Of a stretch of 26,448 bases of DNA, positions 20,099 through 26,448 are shown piece by piece (within the stretch, counting starts at the first letter, position 1; every line of letters starts with the position of its first letter). The stretch comes from Endothia cerciana. Lineage: Eukaryota > Ascomycota > Sordariomycetes > Diaporthales > Cryphonectriaceae. The position numbers were made by a program, and so were the translations under genes. The stretch covers positions 1 to 26,448 of the forward strand of contig JALRMH010000103.1 in NCBI GenBank assembly GCA_026119935.1. The letters run 5' to 3'. Below the pieces are notes generated by a model. The model was not told the origin of the DNA and did no database searches. It saw only the letters and a program-made list of their open reading frames with translations.

Positions 20099-20962
20099 AT
20101 GCAAGTTCCTTCCATTCTTCTTGCCACCATGGCTTACAGCGGGGCGGGCCTCGCGTTCTTGGTACGAATCACTCGCGGCATTTCCTCTCATATGATTATC
20201 CCTCCCGACACGTCACTTCTGACTTCCCTCCTCTAGGGCGGCTTCTCCGGACAAGCGGCAACTCACGTCAAATGGCGTTCTCCAGTCCTCAAAGGACTCG
20301 GGGACCTCACCATTGGAGGCTTGACGCTAGGTAGTGGAGGAAACGGCGGTCAGCCTGGAGCAGCCGCCACAACAGCCTCTGGTTCATCTAACAGCACAGC
20401 TGCCGGAGAAGGAAGCTCTATACTGAATCTGCCTAATGGACTGACTCTCGGTGGTGGAGGTGGAGAAGACAACGCCAACGACAACAGCAACACTCAGAAC
20501 ACAGAACTCGATGGGTTTCTTACGGCGGTGGCGCAGGGAGATTCAAAGAACCAGATAGACACCACTGGTTCCGCCACAGCTAACACGGCTCAGACAGGCG
20601 AAGGTCAAGGCGAGGCTGCCTCCCCGGCTGTCACAGCTGGGGAACTGACCGGACCTAGCACGGAAGAAGCTGCACAGGCGTCTGAAGCAGGTCAGCCCAA
20701 GGCTGTTGCGGAGTCTGAGCAGTTCTCCGAGGACGCGGGCATTACCCTAGACTCTAATGGCAATGTGCAGAATTTGGGAGGAGACTTGGGCATCACTCAG
20801 GTAATTAAGAATTCTCATTGTGAAGCAGAAACCGGCTCCCAGAGCCCCAACTGCGAAAGTGAAGCAAACACGTTAACCTTGCCTCTCAACACAGGGCTCG
20901 GATGGATCTACGTCTGTTGGAGGGGCCAGTGGAATCAATATCTCGCCTGCAGCGTCTCCTGA
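20099..20962 (+). CDS. Putative secreted Gly/Ser/Thr-rich orphan protein
   Basis: Two exons (20099-20161 and 20237-20962) around a 75-bp GT-AG intron with CTGAC near the acceptor give 262 aa. The first 21 residues (MQVPSILLATMAYSGAGLAFL) plus GGFSGQA look like a secretion signal. The body is low-complexity, rich in Gly, Ala, Ser, Thr, Glu and Asn, with the repeated phrases LTLGSGGNGG and LTLGGGGGED. It ends in a short region with four cysteines (SHCEAE, PNCESE, YVCWRGQWN, LACSVS). No domain is recognised. It may be a cell-wall or effector-like protein, but that rests only on composition. The ATG is preceded by GTCACC, an acceptable start context. There are no stops or frameshifts. Confidence 0.6.
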
Positions 20963-22078
20963 AACTTAAGATCAGGGGAAAGCTACTGGATAGTGGTAGA
21001 GGACTTGCTACGAATTCATATCTCTCATTTCTATCACCAGGGACCAGCATTTACACCATGATTTGCTGAGCTCACCGCTCTTTGGTGTCGTGGAAGATCT
21101 GTGGATTTTGATGTATCGAAATGAGCTAGGATTGTCCTCCTGGAGATGAAGCACGAGGCTGAGCCTCCAAGACTAGAGCAAATAGCAACTTCGCCAATCT
21201 TCTCCAACACAAGGCAAGTATAATTTGAAAAACATCTCACATTTCGAGCGTTCATATGAAAAGAGCACGAGAATGATGCTGGTCACTCACGGTCGTCGAC
21301 TGTTCCTCTATTGCTTGGGCAATCTGCACCCCGTTCCATACTATTACACACAACATATCGATTTCCTTCTTGAGACCAAAGCATCATATGAGACATTATT
21401 TTGTCAGCTAGGCTAGTTTTGTGTCACACCGCTATTTGTCGACAATTATTCAATCATCTCTCCTGAAATTGGGCACTCAGATGATATTTTGGCGTTGTCA
21501 TATTATTTTATAGCAGCTTCATGGCCTCGCTGGACCAATAAAGTACACGTCGCGAGAAGTGACTGATTTAGGCGGTCAGTGTTCGCAAGATTCTGCTATA
21601 CACAAATCCTCCAATTTTACGCGTGAGCCTTGACGACGATGTGGCTCTGGTATCCTTAGCCTTCCTTTCAGATATGCCCGACCGCTTGATGATCAGTCAT
21701 TTGTAGTACATGGTCCATCCACGACCTCAGCCAGCCACACACAAATAATATCCTTGGAGAGAGCCAACGAAGGGCCTACCGTTATTCATGTGCAGACCAG
21801 TCTTCAGACCGCCCAAAGTGTTAGAACTGCAAATGCAGTGAATCTCCGTCTGTCTCTCCCGCCCTTCCCCTCAGCTTACCTCTGAGCGAAGAACCCCGAG
21901 GCCGTCTTGTTATGGTGCTCGACTACAGGAGCTCAGAATCGTCCTACATGAAGTTTATTATATAAATCAGGTGATGCCTCCCTCCAGTCCCCCAAGAGCT
22001 GTTCGGCGCTCCCCAACAAGCACCTCATCGAGACACCAACACATCAAACACCTCTTTTCAAAGTTCAAGCCTTCCGTT
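20963..22078. other. Intergenic, no gene seen
   Basis: About 1.1 kb with only short frames on both strands and no match to the repeats in this window. A TATA-like TTATTATATAAATC at 21955-21968 lies about 110 bp before the lectin ATG and may be its promoter. Confidence 0.45.
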
Positions 22079-22792
22079 ATGTCTGACTTCGATCCAACCA
22101 ATGCCACGCCCTGGACTGGAACTCCTGGCCTATATGCGGCCTTCAATGTCGACGGCCAGACCGCCCTTGATGAGGATCGCGATGCGAAGCCTCAGGTCAT
22201 CCACGGCTGGTACGTATAATTTTCTTTTTTTCTTCCTTTTGTTTTTTTTTTTTCTTCTCGAGAGGGAAGCTGACGCAGTGGTTCAGGGATTATGGAGACT
22301 CCTTCAGCGTCACCAACCCGAACCAGCTCTAGCAGTTCGCGGACATTGGTGACAAGAAGTGGCTGATCATCAACAAGAAGACTGGACAGTATCTTGCCGC
22401 CAGGGGTGAGTGAGGATTTCCTAGAATAGATACCTGCCCTTCTCCCTCTATTATGTCTAATGAACTAACATCGAGAAGAGGATGGTGGTGTTGTCGTTCC
22501 GCAGACTGGTGATGCAGACACCAACTCTGCTCACTAGCGCGTCACCTGCGCCGAGGCCGGTGACCTGTATAAGCTGTAGTGAGTGAGCCCTTGCATTTGG
22601 GAGCCAATATTCTTCTTGCTTCTATGGCAATTATGAAGTTAACACTGTACCTTCAGCATCTACAGCGTCAGGTTCAACGGAAGCTGCCTGACTCTCGACA
22701 ATGGCAGCAGCACCAACGGCACCAAGATCAAGTGTGCCACCCAGAACAAGGCCAAGAAGGGTCAGGTCTGGGTTGTCAAGAAGCAGAACTAG
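22079..22792 (+). pseudogene. Beta-trefoil (RicinB-type) lectin-like gene with two TAG codons
   Basis: Four exons (22079-22209, 22287-22405, 22479-22578, 22657-22792) join in frame through three GT-AG introns of 77, 73 and 78 bp to 161 codons. No signal peptide is seen (MSDFDPTNATPW), so it would be cytosolic. Motifs are TPGLYAAFNVDGQTALDED, KPQVIHGW, KWLIINKKTGQYLAA, RFNGSCLTLDNGS, NGTKIKC and GQVWVVKK; the last is the Q-x-W type motif of beta-trefoil lectins, which bind glycans. No catalytic toxin domain is present. TAG at 22330-22332 and 22535-22537 fall where Trp fits; the apparent TAG at 22577-22579 lies across the third intron donor and is spliced away. Lectin assignment is moderate; splice frames agree throughout. 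Confidence 0.65.
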
Positions 22793-23282
22793 GCTGGCAT
22801 GAGAGAAAGCTCTGCCATTGAAAATTCTATTCGATATGGGGAAGGCCACTTTAAGATAGACAGTATTTTTTTACATTTGCACTAGCAATGAGTATCAATC
22901 CACGCGCTATTGAACTCACACTCCTTGTCATCTGCACCAACCTTGAAACCCGAGCCTGATTTAGCTGACTGTCCACTTGCACATCCTGTCATCGATCGGT
23001 TGGTTGCCTTATTTTACCCAACATTGCATCGGCATTTACATCTATATATGTAGAATTATTTTTTTAATATATATTTACGGGGCTGTTATTCCTGTAGGAG
23101 CTAAATGTCGGGAAGTCTGCCCTGCAAGAGCCACCCTGCAGCTTTGCCACAGATGCACGTCCCTTTGAATAAGCGAGATCAATTTGTGCTTCCTGAGGCT
23201 CTTTTGCCCAGATACCAGAACAAGCGTCAAATTGAGGAGACCCTAGCAGAGCCTACTGTAGTAAGGAACAATGTAGTCTATG
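22793..23282. other. Intergenic, no gene seen
   Basis: Short frames only. It becomes AT-rich near 23040-23080 and meets an inverted LTR at 23283. Confidence 0.4.
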
Positions 23283-23673
23283 CAAGTGTTCACTGCCTTT
23301 AGGGCTATTAGAGTAAGGTGTAATCTGATACTTAGATTGACGACTAAAGAGCTATGTACAAGGTCTATCTAGATAGTAGGAAGTGTGCCCTTATGTATCC
23401 GGCTCTTTAGTCCTGGACTATAGGAGTCGCTCGTCAACTGCTGCAGTCTATAGCTTGGACTAGGAGGACTGCTCGTCGACTATTGCAGTCTATAGCTTAG
23501 ACTAGAAGGACTGCTCGTCGACTATTATAGTTCACTCCTGATTAGTTAAGTTTACAACTCTAACTCTGGCTTATATAAGCGTTTGTTTCTGTTAGATATT
23601 AGATCTTTAGTTTTCAGCTAGTTGTTCTGTGCTGTTTCTTTGTAACTTCTATATTGGATGAGTTATAATAACA
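23283..23673 (-). mobile_element. LTR, 3'-truncated, inverted
   Basis: On the minus strand it begins TGTTATTATAACTCATCC and includes AAGCCAGAGTTAGAGTTGTAA (mutated TTAGGG motif) and the TATA region GAGCCGGATACATAAGG. It ends within GTGAACACTTGCA, about 100 bp short of the usual end. Confidence 0.7.
23411..23531. repeat. 42-bp tandem repeat inside the LTR
   Basis: Two full 42-bp units and one partial (shared GACTGCTCGTCGACTATTGC) lie directly upstream of the LTR TATA region, taken in the LTR's own orientation. Confidence 0.85.
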
Positions 23674-23814
23674 AAGCAAAAGACAGCTTAGCAATATAAG
23701 AACTTTTAACTCTGTTTGATATAATAAATTAGAAAAGTATAATCAAATATACAGAAGATAAAAGAAATACTTATAGAAGATTTTTAAAAATAAAAATTAT
23801 AAAGAAAGAGATAT
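23674..23814 (+). mobile_element. Internal 3' end of an LTR retroelement, third copy
   Basis: Similar to 745-856 and 5440-5550, including ACTCTGTTTGATATAATAAATTA near the start and the purine run AAAGAAAGAGA before an LTR start. It is heavily A/T-shifted. Confidence 0.5.
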
Positions 23815-23945
23815 TATTATAATTATAGAAATAAGCAAGTTATAAAAACAAATTATTTTAAGTAGAAATAAGACTATATTAATTTAAATTTAATATTTGC
23901 ATTTAATAACAAACTTTATATATTATAACAGCATGCTTTCTTTGT
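23815..23945 (+). mobile_element. RIP-mutated LTR fragment
   Basis: Starts TATTATAATTATAGAAATAA right after the purine run. Its similarity to the LTR family is lost after roughly 130 bp in A/T-rich sequence. Confidence 0.4.
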
Positions 23946-24288
23946 TGAATCAACTAACTAATAAGCTATTTATAAATATAAACAGTTGATTTATTATGCA
24001 GTGTCCTGTGAAAATACAGTATATTTACAGGGTGAATCGCTATACATTCGTTGGTGAATTTACTGTCATCTGTCGGTGAATTCATTACACATTCATCATA
24101 GATGTACATCAATTGCTGGCCCTTCATAACCTTTATATCTATAAAGGAATGCAGAAGACATTTTCAAGGCACTGTCACTGTCTGTCACAGAAGGCAGATT
24201 CAAAGGTCGCTCGCACATATATATTATAACCACAGAAGGTGGCAGGTTACAGAAACAGGCTGTTTCAGTAAAGACATGACCGCGTTGG
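23946..24288. other. Intergenic with an LTR-like start repeated
   Basis: No gene seen. 24222-24288 (ATAACCACAGAAGGTGGCAGG) is a diverged duplicate of the first 66 bp of the LTR that follows. Confidence 0.45.
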
Positions 24289-24764
24289 TGTTATGACTAC
24301 AGAAGGTGGCAGGTCACAGGAACAGGCCGGCTCAGTGGAGTCAAGGCTGTGTTGGCCCGGATCCAAACATCCGTGGCACAGAACCCCTTATGCAGCCAAG
24401 GAAAGGCTTACATAAGCCAGGGTTAGGGTCGGGACCGAGAGGACCGACGGCGACTTCATCGGTCCACCCCTGTCGATGCAACCTTAGACCGAAGCAATCG
24501 ACGTCGACTCCAGCGGTCCAGGACTGAAGAGGTGGATATATAAAGGACGGGATTCCCTACTGTCAGATAGATTTCCTTCATAGCTCTTCAGTCGTCAATC
24601 TAAGTACAGTTCAGACCCTTATTTCTACTGTAGCCTCAAAGGCAGCGATCATTACACTAGTAATTGATATCGCTCAGAAAGGTAATCCCCTGAATCGGTT
24701 TGTTAATATAAACCCTACAACCTTACAGATACATCAAGTCTTAAGCATTTGGTGTGTAATCGTT
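24289..24764 (+). mobile_element. LTR, diverged subfamily
   Basis: Starts TGTTATGACTACAGAAGG, has GCCAGGGTTAGGGTCGG at 24416-24432, then a block of CGGTCC and CGTCGAC words, then GGTGGATATATAAAGG and AGTCGTCAATCTAAGTAC. The 3' end differs from the others (GTGTGTAATCGTTATA), so the boundary is approximate. Confidence 0.65.
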
Positions 24765-24767
24765 ATA

Positions 24768-24853
24768 GTTGGCCCGGATCCAACATCTGTAGCGCAGAAC
24801 TCCTTATATCAAGGACGTTGCTTACGTAACTCAGAGTTAGGGTTGTAATAGAG
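24768..24853 (+). mobile_element. LTR internal fragment
   Basis: GTTGGCCCGGATCCAACATC to GTTAGGGTTGTAATAGAG repeats the interior of the preceding LTR (from 24351) and stops at the next LTR start. Confidence 0.6.
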
Positions 24854-25399
24854 TGTTATGACCCATTCAACATGCAGGTCACGGACAAAGCAGCGCAATT
24901 ATATAATCAAGGGTTAGGGTCCATGTCAGAACACCTATCACATAAGCCCGGCAGAGTTACAATGATATAGCGAGAACAGGCTGTCTGATTGATGGCTGCT
25001 GGGTGTCTGTTGGTACAGAGACTGATTCTTGCAGTGTAGAAAGAATCAGTGTCCCGAGTCGCTGGCTATTTGAAGGGGAATGGCCCGTGCGCCGCTAGCG
25101 CCGTTGTCCGCTAGCGCCGTGGGCCACTAGCGCCGTTGTCGTGACAGTCCAGAACAAGGATCGATAGGCTCGATATCGATCTAATCCAGGCTAAAGATCG
25201 ATGGGCTCGACATCGATCCTGTACAACCCAGGACTGAAGAGCTGGATATATAAAGGGATATTCCCTATAGTTAGATAGATCTCTTTAGTACTCTTCAGTC
25301 GTCAATCTAAGTTCTAAGTATACAATATACTTAGAAGCCCTAAAAGTAGTGAATACTTGCATTCAGACTTTAGTTACGTTTCTGTATTCAAGGCCTGTA
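24854..25399 (+). mobile_element. LTR with nested 223-bp insertion
   Basis: Starts TGTTATGACCCATTCAAC. A 223-bp element sits inside, just after the TTAGGG motif (24911-24920). The LTR resumes with two GATCGAT...ATCGATC palindromes and GAGCTGGATATATAAAGG, and ends early at GGCCTGTAC, losing about 100 bp of the usual 3' end. Confidence 0.75.
24924..25146 (+). mobile_element. 223-bp LTR-like element, copy A
   Basis: Begins TGTCAGAACACC and ends TTGTCGTGACA, flanked by perfect GTCCA duplications (24919-24923 and 25147-25151). TG...CA ends, short inverted termini (TGTCA/TGACA) and a 5-bp duplication point to an LTR-class insertion. The 3' part carries three CCGCTAGCGCCGTTGT-type tandem units. It encodes no protein. 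Confidence 0.9.
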
Positions 25400-25429
25400 C
25401 AGAGATCTGGACCAAAAGTCTTGATGAGC

Positions 25430-25780
25430 AGGGATTATCTACATTATCTACTTTTCCACCGGAAATAAGCCAAATCTGGATAGCTACTCAAAGGCTAAGC
25501 TAATCAGCGTTGCTAATCTCCTAAACTCTACTTATAAGACCTTTTTTTCGCTCCGGATCTCTTTAAACAGATTATCGTACAGTAAACTAAGCTTACAGAA
25601 GGCCTTTTCAACCTCCTTATTTCTCCCTTCTATATATTCGTTCCCGCCTTTACACTTAATAACCTGCTATATATATTAGGGAATTTTCTTTACAAAAGCA
25701 TATAGACGAAATATTTCAAAGTTCTCCTACTCTTTTCTCCAGACCTTATTAGCTTCAGCTCGATTCTGCAATAGCCTAGA
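25430..25780 (-). pseudogene. RIP-decayed unidentified ORF
   Basis: About 115 codons hold one minus frame: QNRAEANKVWRKE, ENFEIFRLYAFVKKIP, CKGGNEYIEGRNKEVEKAF, CKLSLLYDNLFKEIR, VEFRRLATLISLAFE and SRFGLFPVEK. The breaks are TAG or TAA only, at least six of them, none needing a frameshift. Several fit Trp or Gln (for example E-TAG-ENFE). Upstream of 25780 the sequence is A/T-rich. I do not recognise the family; its place among LTRs suggests a transposon protein. Confidence 0.5.
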
Positions 25781-25939
25781 TGTAATAAGTATAAGATAAT
25801 AAACAAATAGTTATTTGATATAGATAATAGATAGAGGAATATATAAGAAAATAGCTTATATAATAAGCTAAAGATATAGAATTACTTTAAAGAGTATAGT
25901 AGAGTAGGTGTTGTAGTTGATATATTATTATTGTTGTTG
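25781..25939. other. AT-rich spacer
   Basis: Low-complexity A/T sequence ending in (TTG)n, which provided the TGTTG target of the next element. Confidence 0.5.
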
Positions 25940-26162
25940 TGTCAGAACACCTATTATATAAGCCCGGCAGAGTCACAATGATATAGCGAGAACAGGCTGT
26001 CTGATTGATAGCTGCTGGATGTCTATTAGTACAGAGACTGATTCTTGCAGTGTGGAAAGAACTAGTGTGCCGAGTCGCTAGCTATTTGAAGGGGAATAGC
26101 CTGTGCGCCGCTAGCGCTGTTGTCCGCTAGCGCCGTGGGCCACTAGCGCCGTTGTCGTGACA
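25940..26162 (+). mobile_element. 223-bp LTR-like element, copy B
   Basis: Same length, ends and tandem CTAGCGCCG units as copy A, flanked by perfect TGTTG duplications (25935-25939 and 26163-26167). It differs from copy A mainly by C/T and G/A changes. Confidence 0.9.
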
Positions 26163-26448
26163 TGTTGGTTGTCTTGTTGGTTGTGTTATTGGTTCTACTT
26201 GTTTCTTCTAGGTAGGAGAGAAGCCTACTATATATAGTTGTAAGCTATTATTCTAGAGTATTTTATTTTATAGTTGATTTCTAAGCATTATAAATCAACG
26301 TAGTATCTTTTATCTAATATATTCGGAAAGATATTCTGTAGAGAGTGTGGTGGAAGATATAGTTTTGCTAGTAGCAAAATCATAGTTTCTCGAATGTTCT
26401 AGCACGTTCTGGTTACGTAATTGCTTACGTAATCAACCCTATATATAT
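26163..26448. other. AT-rich end of window, no gene seen
   Basis: TTGG-rich start, then A/T-rich sequence ending in GTTACGTAATTGCTTACGTAATC, a short repeat of TTACGTAAT. Confidence 0.45.

Noticed and set aside
22577..22579. Third premature TAG in the lectin-like gene
   Set aside because: It spans the donor of the third intron; splicing yields Tyr and keeps the frame.
1..26448. tRNA or rRNA genes
   Set aside because: I saw no cloverleaf with GGTTCGAATCC-type arms and no rRNA-like conserved blocks by eye; a tRNA scan would be decisive.

Overview
The window looks like a repeat-rich accessory or subtelomere-like stretch of a filamentous ascomycete (Pezizomycotina). The evidence is short GT-AG introns of 44-78 bp, often with CTAAC or CTGAC branch-point-like motifs, typical fungal families (Clr5, Ash1-type SET, GH5, GT28, a DUF7924-like protein), many LTR remnants, and very AT-rich tracts whose C-to-T and G-to-A pattern fits repeat-induced point mutation (RIP). 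I cannot name the species.

Three protein-coding genes look intact. The first (2932-4707, minus) is a five-exon gene for an Ash1/SETD2-type AWS-SET-postSET histone methyltransferase with an apparent N-terminal Clr5 domain, a combination I do not recognise. The second (14685-16010, minus) is an intronless DUF7924-like protein with a possible D...ExK nuclease-type core. The third (20099-20962, plus) is a two-exon, probably secreted, low-complexity orphan. Two further genes are well preserved but carry premature TAG codons: a GH5 glycoside hydrolase (about 18151-19517) and a beta-trefoil lectin-like protein (22079-22792). Most of these TAGs fall where Trp is expected.

The rest is mostly decay. 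1-2490 holds AT-rich retroelement remains and a decayed cysteine/coiled-coil ORF. 5440-7030 holds a mutated LTR with polypurine tract, a 17-bp minisatellite and LINE RNase H remains ending in an inverted repeat. 8303-9572 is a decayed coiled-coil gene with a C2H2 tail. 10819-11589 is a dynamin GTPase fragment abutting a retroviral-type gag. 12181-14080 is a GT28 gene split by a solo LTR, followed by an LTR fragment and a dense palindrome cluster. 16253-17271 has a chromodomain remnant and several LTRs. 23283-26162 is a nest of LTRs, including two copies of a 223-bp element with perfect 5-bp target duplications.

One LTR family (starting TGTTATGACCC, ending CATTACA) runs through the whole window. 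Its ends and TATA region are conserved and most copies carry a TTAGGG-like motif, but the block just upstream of the TATA box is a different set of short palindromes or tandem repeats in nearly every copy.
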